From contig CAJWSU010000006.1 of assembly GCA_913046335.1 (NCBI GenBank), positions 1-64,000 on the forward strand: a stretch of 64,000 nt of DNA. The letters are read 5' to 3'. A program made the position numbers and the translations under genes. The notes under the pieces were generated by a model. It was not told the origin of the DNA and made no database searches. It saw nothing but the letters and a program-made list of their open reading frames with translations. Source of the stretch: TMED109 sp002684605 (GTDB lineage: Bacteria > Pseudomonadota > Alphaproteobacteria > TMED109). Shown here piece by piece: positions 8,890-18,304 of the stretch (position 1 is the first letter of the stretch; every line of letters starts with the position of its first letter).

Positions 8890-9693
8890 ATGCTTATTAA
8901 TAAAATTGTTTTATTTATTCTAATTTCAATATTTTCGTCGAACGTTTTTTCTGAAGAAGTTTTAGATAAAACATTATATAAAAAACCATATGCAAATAAT
9001 GAATTAAAATCTGGCCAATATTTTTCAAAAAAAGAAACTAGAAGCATGGAAATAGAGGAGTTTGAAAACCCAGGAATGATATGGGTGGAAAGAGGAAAAG
9101 AATTATTTGATAATAAAGAAGAAAAAAATAAGATTTCATGCTCATCTTGTCATAAACAGGATGCGAATTCTTTGATGGGAGTTGCAGCTACTTACCCCAA
9201 AGTACATAAAAAAAAATTAATTAATATAGAACAAAAGATCAATATGTGCCGTACAAATTATATGAATGTAGAGGAATACAAATTAGAAAGCATTAACTTA
9301 TTATCCTTATCTAGTTACATATCATATATATCTAAGGGTATACCTATGAATGTTAGTGTTACAGGAAAAGCAAAAAAATATTTTATAAAAGGAAAAGAAA
9401 TGTTCTACCAGCGGATAGGGCAAATGAATTTAGCATGTAATCAATGTCATGATGAAATGGCGGGAAGTTATTTAAGAGCAGAAAGAATAAGTCAAGGGCA
9501 TATAAATGGTTTTCCATCTTATCTCATGAGATGGGAAAGTATTGCATCAGTTCATCGAAGGTTTCAATTCTGTAATAATCAAGCAAGAGCAAAGCCTTTA
9601 GAAATAGGGCATGAAGATTATAATGCATTACAGCTTTATATTGCATGGAGAGGAAATAGTCTCCCATTAGAAAGCCCATCAGTTAGAAGATAG
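8890..9693 (+). CDS. soxA: Sulfur-oxidation diheme cytochrome SoxA
   Basis: Catalytic subunit of the SoxAX cytochrome that attaches thiosulfate to SoxY. Signal peptide at residues 3-21. Two heme sites are present, C84-SS-C87-H88 and C183-NQ-C186-H187, so this is the diheme form. The active-site cysteine that serves as persulfide ligand is C228, within RRFQFCNNQARAKP. 267 aa is normal. It starts one base after the soxZ stop and is followed after 33 bases by a CBS gene in the same direction, possibly in one transcript. Confidence 0.94.
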   Translation: MLINKIVLFILISIFSSNVFSEEVLDKTLYKKPYANNELKSGQYFSKKETRSMEIEEFENPGMIWVERGKELFDNKEEKNKISCSSCHKQDANSLMGVAATYPKVHKKKLINIEQKINMCRTNYMNVEEYKLESINLLSLSSYISYISKGIPMNVSVTGKAKKYFIKGKEMFYQRIGQMNLACNQCHDEMAGSYLRAERISQGHINGFPSYLMRWESIASVHRRFQFCNNQARAKPLEIGHEDYNALQLYIAWRGNSLPLESPSVRR

Positions 9694-9726
9694 TAAAGAT
9701 ATAAATATAGATATTAGGAGAAATAA

Positions 9727-10704
9727 ATGAATATACAAAAACCAACTAATTCAGTTTTAGATTTAATAGGAAATACACCTTTATTAGAAGTAATTAATAT
9801 AGATACGGGGCCATGTAAGTTATATTTAAAATTAGAATCTCAAAACCCTGGAGGTTCAATAAAAGATAGGCCTGCAAAATATATGATAGAAGATGCAGAG
9901 AAAAGTGGAAAATTAACTAAGGGTGGGTTAATTATTGAAGCTACTGCTGGTAATACAGGAATAGGTTTAGCATTAATTGCTCTTTTACGAGGCTATAAGT
10001 GTTTAATAGTGGTGCCTGATAAAATGGCAAAAGAAAAAATTATACATTTAGAAGCGCTAGGTGCAGAGGTTATAATTACGCGTTCTGATGTAGAAAAAGG
10101 TCATCCTGAATATTATGCAGATTTAGCTTTATCTATAGCAGAAAAGAATGAAGGATCGCTTTATATTAATCAATTTGGAAATCAAGCTAATTTAAATGCG
10201 CATTATGAATGGACAGGGCCAGAAATATTAGAACAATTATCTAATAAAGTAGATGCTTTTTGTGCAGGCGTAGGTACTGGAGGAACAATAACTGGAGTAG
10301 GAAAAGCTCTGAAAGAAGTTAATAAAGATTGTGATATTGTTTTAGCAGATCCAGTTGGATCCATACTTGAGCCTAAATTTAAAACAGGTGTAATCCCTGA
10401 CCATGTAGGTAGTTGGCTAGTTGAGGGAATAGGAGAGGATTATATTCCTCCATTATTAGATTTTGAACTTATAACCCATGCTTATGCTATTTCTGATAAA
10501 GAAGCACTTGATACTTGCCATTTAATCCTTCAAAAAGAAGGAGTATTATCAGGCAGTTCAAGTGGAACATTAATATCTGCAGCATTAAAATATTGTAGAG
10601 AGCAAACTAAATCTAAAAATGTTGTTACATTAGTTTGTGATACTGGTAATAAGTATCTAAAGATTTACGATAAAAAATGGTTAGTTGAAAATAAATATAA
10701 TTAA
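9727..10704 (+). CDS. Cystathionine beta-synthase (PLP domain only) or cysteine synthase
   Basis: Fold-type II PLP enzyme of the CBS/cysteine synthase family, 325 aa. PLP lysine K46 is in PGGSIKDRPA; ATAGNTGIGLA, GVGTGGTITGVG and SGSSSGT are the phosphate- and substrate-binding loops. The segments LADPVGS and EGIGEDYIPPLLD resemble cystathionine beta-synthase more than CysK, and there is no Bateman or heme domain. The next gene is a cystathionine gamma-lyase-type enzyme, which supports reverse transsulfuration (homocysteine to cysteine). Cysteine synthase remains an alternative. Good RBS AGGAGAAATA before ATG 9727. Confidence 0.85.
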   Translation: MNIQKPTNSVLDLIGNTPLLEVINIDTGPCKLYLKLESQNPGGSIKDRPAKYMIEDAEKSGKLTKGGLIIEATAGNTGIGLALIALLRGYKCLIVVPDKMAKEKIIHLEALGAEVIITRSDVEKGHPEYYADLALSIAEKNEGSLYINQFGNQANLNAHYEWTGPEILEQLSNKVDAFCAGVGTGGTITGVGKALKEVNKDCDIVLADPVGSILEPKFKTGVIPDHVGSWLVEGIGEDYIPPLLDFELITHAYAISDKEALDTCHLILQKEGVLSGSSSGTLISAALKYCREQTKSKNVVTLVCDTGNKYLKIYDKKWLVENKYN

Positions 10705-10753
10705 CATATTAATATAGTCCATAATAAATAAAACATAGATAAAGGATTTCATA

Positions 10754-11929
10754 ATGGTTTCAAACCTCCCAAAATCAAAGTTTGCTACTAGAACTATTCA
10801 TGCAGGTCAATCTCCAGACCCTTCAACTGGAGCAATTATGACTCCTATTTATGCTTCATCTACTTTTGTACAAGATAGTCCTGGTGTTCATAAAGGTTAT
10901 GAATATGCTAGAACGGGAAACCCTACACGTAAAGCATATGAGATGTGCATGGCAGACCTAGAAGGAGGAGTAGATGCGTATGCTTTTGCTTCAGGATTAT
11001 CTGCTGCTGATACTGTTCTTTCCTTGCTGGATTCTGGTGATGAAGTCTTAGCTATGGATGACTTATATGGGGGTTCCAGAAGGTTATTTGAGAATGTTAG
11101 AAAAAGAACATCAAATCTACATTTTATTTTTGGAGATTTATCAGATAATTCAAAAATTGAAAGTTTAATTACTAAAAATACAAAAATGATTTGGGTGGAG
11201 ACTCCTACAAATCCTATGCTAAAAATAGTAGACCTTGAATATTTAGCAAAAATAGCAAAAAAATATAATATTATTACAGTCGCAGATAATACTTTTTGTA
11301 GTCCTTATATACAAAGGCCTATAGAGCATGGATTCGATTTGGTTATTCACTCTGCTACTAAATTTCTTAATGGGCATTCAGACATGGTTGGAGGAATAGT
11401 AGTATGTGCTTTAAAAGAGCATAGTGAACAGATTGCTTATTTACAAAATTCTATCGGAGCTATTCAAGGGCCTTTTGATGCTTTTTTAGCACTTAGAGGT
11501 TTAAAAACTTTATCCTTAAGGATGGAAAGGCATTGTAGTAATGCTATGCAAATTGCAGAATATCTTACTAAACAAAACTTTATTAAGCATGTTTATTATC
11601 CTGGTTTAAAAAATCATAGCGGGCATGAGATAGCAAAAAAGCAAATGAATGGATATGGAGGAATAGTAACCTGCGTATTATCAGGCGGCCTAGAAGCTGC
11701 GAAAAGATTTTTAGAAACATGTCAAATATTTCAATTAGCTGAGTCTTTGGGTGGTGTGGAGAGTTTAATAGAACATCCTGCAATAATGACACACGCAGCA
11801 GTGCCTGAAGATGTAAGAAACGAATTAGGAATTGAAGATGGTTTAATCCGATTATCTGTAGGAGTAGAAGATATAGATGATTTGATTAATGATTTAGATA
11901 GAGCTATTTTGGCAGTTAAGGATATATAA
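10754..11929 (+). CDS. Trans-sulfuration PLP enzyme (cystathionine gamma-lyase/synthase type)
   Basis: Fold-type I PLP enzyme of the Cys/Met metabolism family, 391 aa. YEYARTGNPTRKAYE near residue 55 and the PLP lysine motif SATKFLNGHSDMVGG near residue 203 are diagnostic, as is SLGGVESLIEHPAIMTH close to the C-terminus. With the upstream CBS-type gene it most likely splits cystathionine into cysteine. Cystathionine gamma-synthase or beta-lyase activity cannot be excluded from sequence alone. It ends 3 bases before the SixA-like gene. Confidence 0.9.
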   Translation: MVSNLPKSKFATRTIHAGQSPDPSTGAIMTPIYASSTFVQDSPGVHKGYEYARTGNPTRKAYEMCMADLEGGVDAYAFASGLSAADTVLSLLDSGDEVLAMDDLYGGSRRLFENVRKRTSNLHFIFGDLSDNSKIESLITKNTKMIWVETPTNPMLKIVDLEYLAKIAKKYNIITVADNTFCSPYIQRPIEHGFDLVIHSATKFLNGHSDMVGGIVVCALKEHSEQIAYLQNSIGAIQGPFDAFLALRGLKTLSLRMERHCSNAMQIAEYLTKQNFIKHVYYPGLKNHSGHEIAKKQMNGYGGIVTCVLSGGLEAAKRFLETCQIFQLAESLGGVESLIEHPAIMTHAAVPEDVRNELGIEDGLIRLSVGVEDIDDLINDLDRAILAVKDI

Positions 11930-11932
11930 TAC

Positions 11933-12448
11933 ATGAAGTTTCTATATTTGATTAGGCACGCAAAAGCAGAGCCATTTATAGAGGGCACAGAAGATCATGA
12001 TAGAAAACTAAGTAATAAGGGAATACAAAGAGCTAATAATCTAGCCTCTTGGTTAAGTAAAAAAACTCCTATTCTTCAAGAACTGCATTTCTCGTCATCA
12101 ATTAGAACCATCCAAACTGCGGATATTGTATCAAAAGCTTTATCAGATAATTTATTAAAATTTGAAGATCCTAAATTATATGGTGCTACACCTGAAGTTT
12201 TACTTAATTATCTCGCATTTATGGATGATAACATAGATAGTTTAGGAGTTATTGCTCATCAACCTGGGTTAAAAGAATTAGCTATATCATTAATTATGAA
12301 TTATGCAGAAGGAATGGATAAAGTTTTGAATAAAAGTTTTTCTACATCTAATGCATTTAGTATAGGTTTGAATATTAAAAGATGGGACCAAATATCTAAT
12401 AGAATTGGTATATTAATAGACTATTATGATTCAAAAAAAATAATATAA
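11933..12448 (+). CDS. SixA-like histidine phosphatase
   Basis: 171-aa member of the histidine (phosphoglycerate mutase-like) phosphatase superfamily. The catalytic RHAKAEP motif lies at the N-terminus (residues 8-14), SSSIRTIQTA supplies the second arginine near residue 57, and GVIAHQPGLKELA near residue 107 supplies the second histidine. Small size and RHAKAE match SixA, which dephosphorylates phosphohistidine in phosphorelay or PTS proteins. The target here is unknown. Last gene of the 7.5-12.4 kb plus-strand block, tail to tail with the cytochrome genes (2-base gap). Confidence 0.88.
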   Translation: MKFLYLIRHAKAEPFIEGTEDHDRKLSNKGIQRANNLASWLSKKTPILQELHFSSSIRTIQTADIVSKALSDNLLKFEDPKLYGATPEVLLNYLAFMDDNIDSLGVIAHQPGLKELAISLIMNYAEGMDKVLNKSFSTSNAFSIGLNIKRWDQISNRIGILIDYYDSKKII

Positions 12449-12450
12449 AT

Positions 12451-13326
12451 TTATTTATTTTTATTGAAAAGCAGATATCTAGAAATTTCTTCTAGGTCAT
12501 CTTTAATTAGGTAGCTGGTACCATTTTCAATTATTTTAGACATCTCTTTTCCAGCAAAATCGCCATTAGGCTTTATTCCTGTTTGTAAAAAAAATACAAT
12601 ATCAGATTCAGACCAGGAACCTATGCCTTTCACTTTGTCTTTAGAAATATTAGGAGACCCATCATTCAGTAGTTTTTTAGTCTCTATTTTACCATTTAGG
12701 TTTTCATGGTTTTTTATTATTGAAAACCAAGTCCTCGGAGAATGACATGCACTGCAATGCGTAATGGCTTTAATAAGATATTCTCCTCGATTTTTATTGG
12801 TAATATCTAAATCTATTTTATTATTTTTTTGTATGATTCTATTTATTATTCTCCATAGCCATAAAGACTCTCTGATCTTATAAGGAAATTTTAAATCATG
12901 AGGCAATTTTTTATTTTTTATTGCAGGAATATTATTTAAGTAAGAAAAAATATCCAGAATATCAGTTTCTTGCATATTAGAATACCAGCTATAAGGAAAA
13001 GCAGGATAATATGGTTTTTGAGATGGACTTATCCCATGTTTCATGGCTTCTATAAATTCTCTTTGTGACCATTTGCCAATGCCACTTGTCATATCTTTAG
13101 TTATATTAGGAGTAATAAAAGTGCCGTATTTTGTTTGAATTTTATAGCCACCACCAAAAGGGTTATTAGGGTCACTAGTATGGCATCCGAAACAACCTGC
13201 TGCATAGGCCAATATTTTTCCATTTTCATTACTAAGAGATATTTCAGTAGATATTAAAAAAATGAAACTTATAATATATAAATATTTAATTTTTCTTTTT
13301 TCTAAACTTATCGTGACATGCTCCAC
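12451..13326 (-). CDS. Diheme c-type cytochrome
   Basis: Periplasmic cytochrome with two heme sites: C45-FG-C48-H49 and C191-SA-C194-H195. Hydrophobic export signal at about residues 13-32. The layout (two ~100-residue cytochrome c domains, GGGYKIQTKYGTFITPNIT after the first heme) matches cytochrome subunits of periplasmic dehydrogenases such as gluconate/alcohol dehydrogenase, which pass electrons from a flavin or PQQ partner. The start is GTG at 13326, 41 bases inside the upstream cytochrome gene; no in-frame ATG exists before the signal peptide. The electron donor is not adjacent. Confidence 0.85.
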   Translation of the reverse strand: MEHVTISLEKRKIKYLYIISFIFLISTEISLSNENGKILAYAAGCFGCHTSDPNNPFGGGYKIQTKYGTFITPNITKDMTSGIGKWSQREFIEAMKHGISPSQKPYYPAFPYSWYSNMQETDILDIFSYLNNIPAIKNKKLPHDLKFPYKIRESLWLWRIINRIIQKNNKIDLDITNKNRGEYLIKAITHCSACHSPRTWFSIIKNHENLNGKIETKKLLNDGSPNISKDKVKGIGSWSESDIVFFLQTGIKPNGDFAGKEMSKIIENGTSYLIKDDLEEISRYLLFNKNK

Positions 13327-13750
13327 AAGACTTTCCTAATGCACCTAAGCTTTTAGCAATATTCTGATTATTGCCTGATTCAGCAGCTTTTACTAAATCT
13401 TTAGTTTTTTCAATAGATTGCAACATAGATTTTTGAAACAATTCTTTCTCAACCCAAATAGAATCAAGTGATTTAGTTTTTGGTGAATCACTAGCTTGAG
13501 TATTTATTGGAAATATTTTTTCAATATTTATGCTCGATAATGTTAAGAGCATTGATTGAGAATGGGGAAGAATATCTTCATTTATAGATACCTTACCTTT
13601 TAGGTTGGCGGCTATAATAGAGATATGATTGCCTAAAGATTTCATAATATTTATCCTATACTTAATAATATCTTCTGCATTTTGTGCAAAGGCTGTGCTG
13701 CTTAATATAGCTGACAACAAAAATGTAGTGATAAATATAATTTTTATCAA
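13286..13750 (-). CDS. Cytochrome c' family protein
   Basis: 154-aa exported protein with signal peptide (MIKIIFITTFLLSAILSSTAFA) and a single heme site at the very C-terminus, C142-GA-C145-H146, followed by DKFRKKKN. A four-helix bundle with a C-terminal CxxCH is the signature of cytochrome c' (cytochrome c-556 type). These bind NO/CO or act as electron carriers. It is the first gene of a two-gene operon with the diheme cytochrome, whose start codon lies inside it. Confidence 0.85.
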   Translation of the reverse strand: MIKIIFITTFLLSAILSSTAFAQNAEDIIKYRINIMKSLGNHISIIAANLKGKVSINEDILPHSQSMLLTLSSINIEKIFPINTQASDSPKTKSLDSIWVEKELFQKSMLQSIEKTKDLVKAAESGNNQNIAKSLGALGKSCGACHDKFRKKKN

Positions 13751-13843
13751 ATAATCCTCCCAAGATTAAATATTAACACTAGACTTAATATCTTACTTAC
13801 ATATTATATCTAAACTAATTTTAAGTACAGTTTTGGAGTAGAA

Positions 13844-15391
13844 ATGTTAAATCTTGCGGCAACTTTAGAGTATAGTGCTAAAACTAATCCTAATGATCCG
13901 GCCTTATATTTTTCTGGCAAGGAGATTTCATATAAAGAAGTTAATATTATGGCAAATAAAATTGCTAATGGATTATTAAGTTCAGGAATAAAAAGAGGAG
14001 ATAGAGTTGCATTATGTTGCCCCAATATACCTCAATTTATTTTTGCATATTTTGGAATTTTAAAAGCCGGTTGTGTAGTTTTACCTTTTAATGTTTTATT
14101 AAAAAATAGTGAGATAGAATTTATTTTAGATAATTCTCAAGCTAGTGCTATTATTTGTTTTGAAGGTACTGCCGAATTATCTATTGCTAATGAAGTTAAA
14201 AAAGCTTTTGAAAAATCTAATTCATGTCAAAAAATGTGGGTTATTAAATCTTTAGACAATTTTCCCCTAGATAAAAACATATTTGATTTTTCATTGTTAA
14301 CTAATTCTGAAGATAATGATTTTAATACTGTACAATGTTCTTCTGAGGATACTGCAATCATTTTATATACTTCTGGGACTACTGGAAAACCAAAGGGTGC
14401 TGAACTTACACATGCAAATATATTATTTAATGCAAATATCGGTAAGGATTTAGTTAACATAACTAGGACAGATAAAGTTATCATGTCATTACCTTTATTT
14501 CATGTGTATGGTCAGGTGGTAATGATGCTTAGTGCAATTTTAAGTGGAGCAAGTTTAATAGTTATGCCGCGCTTTGATCCTATAGAAGTGTTAAAGGCTA
14601 TGGAAGAGTTCAAGGCAACAGTATTTGGAGGTGTTCCAACTATGTATTGGGCTTTGCTTAATAGTGTAGATGAATCAAATGTAGATATGAATGTAATATC
14701 TAGTAATTTAAGGATTTGTTCAGCTGGAGGATCTTCTCTTCCGATAGAAGTGCTAAAGAATTTTGAAGAGCGTTTTAAGGTTCCCATACTTGAAGGTTAT
14801 GGCCTTTCTGAAACTTCTCCTGCTATCACTTTTAATCACTTAGGCCGAGAGAGAAAACCTGGATCTGTAGGACAGCCTGTTTGGGGAATAGAAATCAAAG
14901 TGGTTGATGAGGACGATAAAGAAGTAAAAACAAAAGATACAGGAGAAATTATTGTAAGAGGTCATGCAGTTATGAAGGGTTATTACAATAATCCAGAAGG
15001 TACAAAAAATGCTCTTAAGAATGGATGGTTTTATACAGGTGATATAGGGTATTATGATGAAGATGGTTATCTATATATAGTGGATAGGGTAAAGGATATG
15101 ATTATTAGAGGAGGATATAATGTTTATCCTCGCGAGCTTGAGGAAGTTCTTATCAAGCATCCTGCAGTTTCTCTAGTGGCTGTAATTGGTATACCTCATG
15201 ATGAGTGGGGGGAGGAAATCAAAGCATGTATTGTTTTGAAAAATGAAGTGACTTGTTCTAAAGAGGACATTATTAATTTTGCTAAATCTAATATTGCAGC
15301 TTATAAGTATCCGAGAATAGTAGATTTTTATGATTCTTTACCATTAAATGCTACTGGAAAAATTTTAAAAACTGAATTACGAAATTTGTAA
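13844..15391 (+). CDS. Long-chain acyl-CoA synthetase (AMP-forming)
   Basis: ANL-superfamily ligase of 515 aa that activates a fatty or other carboxylic acid to its CoA thioester via an acyl-AMP. AMP-binding P-loop YTSGTTGKPKGAELTH near residue 176; EGYGLSETSP near 310; hinge FYTGDIGYYDEDGYLYIVDR near 405; IRGGYNVYPRELEE near 425; catalytic lysine in NATGKILK near the C-terminus. GGAG lies 6-7 bases before ATG 13844. It precedes ispH by 8 bases and may be co-transcribed with it. Substrate specificity cannot be read from the sequence. Confidence 0.9.
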   Translation: MLNLAATLEYSAKTNPNDPALYFSGKEISYKEVNIMANKIANGLLSSGIKRGDRVALCCPNIPQFIFAYFGILKAGCVVLPFNVLLKNSEIEFILDNSQASAIICFEGTAELSIANEVKKAFEKSNSCQKMWVIKSLDNFPLDKNIFDFSLLTNSEDNDFNTVQCSSEDTAIILYTSGTTGKPKGAELTHANILFNANIGKDLVNITRTDKVIMSLPLFHVYGQVVMMLSAILSGASLIVMPRFDPIEVLKAMEEFKATVFGGVPTMYWALLNSVDESNVDMNVISSNLRICSAGGSSLPIEVLKNFEERFKVPILEGYGLSETSPAITFNHLGRERKPGSVGQPVWGIEIKVVDEDDKEVKTKDTGEIIVRGHAVMKGYYNNPEGTKNALKNGWFYTGDIGYYDEDGYLYIVDRVKDMIIRGGYNVYPRELEEVLIKHPAVSLVAVIGIPHDEWGEEIKACIVLKNEVTCSKEDIINFAKSNIAAYKYPRIVDFYDSLPLNATGKILKTELRNL

Positions 15392-15399
15392 ATATTAAA

Positions 15400-16332
15400 A
15401 TGAAACGAATTATTTTAGCTCAACCTAGAGGTTTTTGTGCAGGAGTGCATCGTGCAGTAGATATAGTTGAAAAAGCTATAGAAAAATATAATGCACCAAT
15501 ATATGTTAGGCATGAAATTGTTCATAATAAACATGTAGTTGATAGTTTAACTAATAAAGGTGCAGTATTTGTAGATGAAATATCTGATATACCAAAAGGT
15601 TCTAATACAATTTTTAGTGCTCATGGTGTTTCAGATAGTGTTGAATCTGCTGCTATAAATAAATCATTAACTGTAGTAGATGCAACATGTCCACTCGTAA
15701 AAAAAGTTCATATTGAAGCTATTAAATATAATAATCAAGGCTATAAAATAATTTTAATTGGGCATCAGGGGCATCCAGAAGTTGAAGGCACAGCTGGAAG
15801 AGTTCCAGGTGGAGTAGAGGTTGTTGAGACAGTCGAACAAATAAAAAATTTAGGTTATTCACAAGATGACAAATTAGCATATGTAACACAAACAACTTTA
15901 TCAGTAGATGATACTAAGAAGATTATTGATGCTTTAAAAATAAAGTACCCTTTAATAAAAGGACCGGATACTAGAGATATATGTTATGCGACGCAAAACA
16001 GACAAAAAGCAGTAAGAGAATTAGCAAAATGTAGTGATGTTGTTTTAGTGTTAGGAAATAATAATAGCTCAAATAGTGTAAGGTTAGCAGAAATTTCTGC
16101 CTTGACTGGAGTGCCAACATATAGAATAGCAGATAAGAGTGAAATTAATATAGAATTAATTAAAGAATTTGATGTAATTGGAATTACAGCTGGGGCATCA
16201 ACTCCGGAAGTTCTCGTAAAAGATTTAATAAGTTTTATAAAACAAAGCTGTAATCAAAATATAGCTGAAGAAGTATTAGATGGTGCCGAAGAAAAGGTGA
16301 ACTTTAAATTGCCTGAAATATTTAATGATTAG
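15400..16332 (+). CDS. ispH: 4-hydroxy-3-methylbut-2-enyl diphosphate reductase
   Basis: Last step of the MEP isoprenoid pathway, an iron-sulfur enzyme. The three cluster cysteines are visible: C13 in QPRGFCAGVHRA, one near residue 97 in VDATCPLVKK, and one near residue 195 in RDICYATQNRQ; histidines in VRHEIVHNKHVV and GHQGHPEVEGT bind the diphosphate. 310 aa, normal length. It faces dxs, the first enzyme of the same pathway, tail to tail with a 5-base gap. Confidence 0.96.
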   Translation: MKRIILAQPRGFCAGVHRAVDIVEKAIEKYNAPIYVRHEIVHNKHVVDSLTNKGAVFVDEISDIPKGSNTIFSAHGVSDSVESAAINKSLTVVDATCPLVKKVHIEAIKYNNQGYKIILIGHQGHPEVEGTAGRVPGGVEVVETVEQIKNLGYSQDDKLAYVTQTTLSVDDTKKIIDALKIKYPLIKGPDTRDICYATQNRQKAVRELAKCSDVVLVLGNNNSSNSVRLAEISALTGVPTYRIADKSEINIELIKEFDVIGITAGASTPEVLVKDLISFIKQSCNQNIAEEVLDGAEEKVNFKLPEIFND

Positions 16333-16337
16333 ACTAT

Positions 16338-18230
16338 TTATATAAACTTAATCGCTCTATTTACTATAGAATTTGCATCCATATTAGCGTTTTTATACAT
16401 CTTTTCTGGTTTTGCATGATCAATAAATTTATCCGGAAAAACAATAGATTGAATATTAGAGTTAATTCTAAGTAAATTATTATTGGATAAATATTGCATC
16501 ACATGTGACCCAAAACCTCCAACCACTCCTTCTTCTATGGTAATAAGAATATCATGATTAGATATTAAATTTTTTATTAACTGAGTATCTAGAGGCTTAC
16601 AAAAACGAGCATCAGCCACTGTTGTACTTAACCCTTTTTCATCTAATAATTTTGCTGCTTCTAATGATTCGTATAACCTTGCTCCAAAAGATAAAATAGC
16701 AATTTTACTTCCTTTCTTAACAATTCTTCCTTTTCCTATAGGCAATGGTTTAATTATCTTATCTAATTTTAGTCCAACGCTATTTCCTCTTGGATATCTA
16801 AATGCAGAAGGTCTATCGTTGATATTAGAAGCAGTTAAAACCATGCGCCTAAGTTCATTTTCATCAGAAGCTGCCATTAAAACCATTTTTGGAAGGTTTG
16901 CTAAAAATGCTATATCAAATGAACCTGCATGTGTTGCTCCATCTGCCCCTACTAATCCAGCCCTATCAATAGCAAATCTTACAGGCAATTCTTGAATAGC
17001 TACGTCATGTATTATCTGATCATAAGCTCTCTGCAAGAAAGTAGAGTATATTGTCGCAAAAGGCTTCATTCCTTCTGTTGCTAATCCGGCAGCAAAAGTT
17101 ACAGCATGTTGCTCAGCAATACCAACATCAAAAAATCGATCAGGAAATTTTTCGGCAAATAAATCTAGGCCAGTACCTGAAGGCATAGCTGCTGTAATAG
17201 CAACTATTTTTTTATCTTTTTTGGCTAACTCGGTGAGTGTTTTAGAAAATATAGAAGTATAACTTGGAGGTCCTTTTTCAGATGCATCTTGGGTACCTGT
17301 TTTAATATTGAATTTAGATACTCCATGGAATTTATCTAAACTTTTTTCAGCAGGAGTATAGCCATAACCTTTTTGAGTTACTACGTGGACTAAAATAGGA
17401 CCTTGCTCACGCTTGTCTCTTATATTTTTAAGAACAGGAATTAAGTGTTGTATATTGTGACCATCAATAGGACCAATATAGTAAAAACCTAGTTCTTCAA
17501 AAAGTGTACCACCAGTTACTATCCCTCGAGCATATTCTTCCGCTCTTCTTGCCGTATTTGCAATAGGCCGTGGAAGCCTTTTTGCTACTTGGCTAGCTAC
17601 TTCTCTTAAGCTTCTATAAGAAGAAGATGAAATTAATTTAGAAAGGTAGGCACTCATAGCACCAACAGGTGGAGCTATCGACATGTCGTTATCATTTAAT
17701 ATCACGATTAGTGGTAATTTCATAGATCCTGCATTATTCATGGCTTCATAAGCCATACCTGCAGTCATTGCACCATCTCCTATTACTGCAATTGCTCTTC
17801 TATCTTCATTATTTAAGTCTGCAGCAACGGCCATTCCTAAAGTAGCAGATATAGAAGTTGATGCGTGCGCGGCACCAAAAGGATCAAATTCACTCTCAGA
17901 TCTTTTTGTAAAGCCGGATAAACCTTTTTCTTGTCTTAAGGTTTTCATTTTATTTCTTCGACCTGTTAAGATCTTATGAGGATAACTTTGATGGCCAACA
18001 TCAAATACTAATCTATCATAAGGAGTATTAAAAATGTAATGTAAAGCAACTGTTAGCTCCACTACTCCTAGCCCTGCTCCTAAATGACCACCTGTTTGTG
18101 AAACAGACTCAATCATTTCTTGACGAACTTCATTTGCTAATTGAATTAAGTCGCTTTCTTCCAATTGACGGATATCAGAAGTAGAGTTTATTCTACTTAT
18201 AATAGACTTTTCATATGATTTGTCTGACAT
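16338..18230 (-). CDS. dxs: 1-deoxy-D-xylulose-5-phosphate synthase
   Basis: First enzyme of the MEP pathway, a thiamine-diphosphate transketolase-like protein of 630 aa. TPP site GDGAMTAGMAYEAMNNAG near residue 151; QTGGHLGAGLGVVELT near residue 45; VGIAEQHAVTFAAG in the second domain; DRAGLVGADGATHAG near 415. The gene is complete and convergent with ispH. Supplies precursors for ubiquinone's side chain, fitting ubiA at the left edge. Confidence 0.97.
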   Translation of the reverse strand: MSDKSYEKSIISRINSTSDIRQLEESDLIQLANEVRQEMIESVSQTGGHLGAGLGVVELTVALHYIFNTPYDRLVFDVGHQSYPHKILTGRRNKMKTLRQEKGLSGFTKRSESEFDPFGAAHASTSISATLGMAVAADLNNEDRRAIAVIGDGAMTAGMAYEAMNNAGSMKLPLIVILNDNDMSIAPPVGAMSAYLSKLISSSSYRSLREVASQVAKRLPRPIANTARRAEEYARGIVTGGTLFEELGFYYIGPIDGHNIQHLIPVLKNIRDKREQGPILVHVVTQKGYGYTPAEKSLDKFHGVSKFNIKTGTQDASEKGPPSYTSIFSKTLTELAKKDKKIVAITAAMPSGTGLDLFAEKFPDRFFDVGIAEQHAVTFAAGLATEGMKPFATIYSTFLQRAYDQIIHDVAIQELPVRFAIDRAGLVGADGATHAGSFDIAFLANLPKMVLMAASDENELRRMVLTASNINDRPSAFRYPRGNSVGLKLDKIIKPLPIGKGRIVKKGSKIAILSFGARLYESLEAAKLLDEKGLSTTVADARFCKPLDTQLIKNLISNHDILITIEEGVVGGFGSHVMQYLSNNNLLRINSNIQSIVFPDKFIDHAKPEKMYKNANMDANSIVNRAIKFI

Positions 18231-18304
18231 AAATTTAAACCAATTAACAAGTTAAAATAGTATATAAATATATAGAGCTATATATCTTTTAGATATAAAA
18301 CAAT

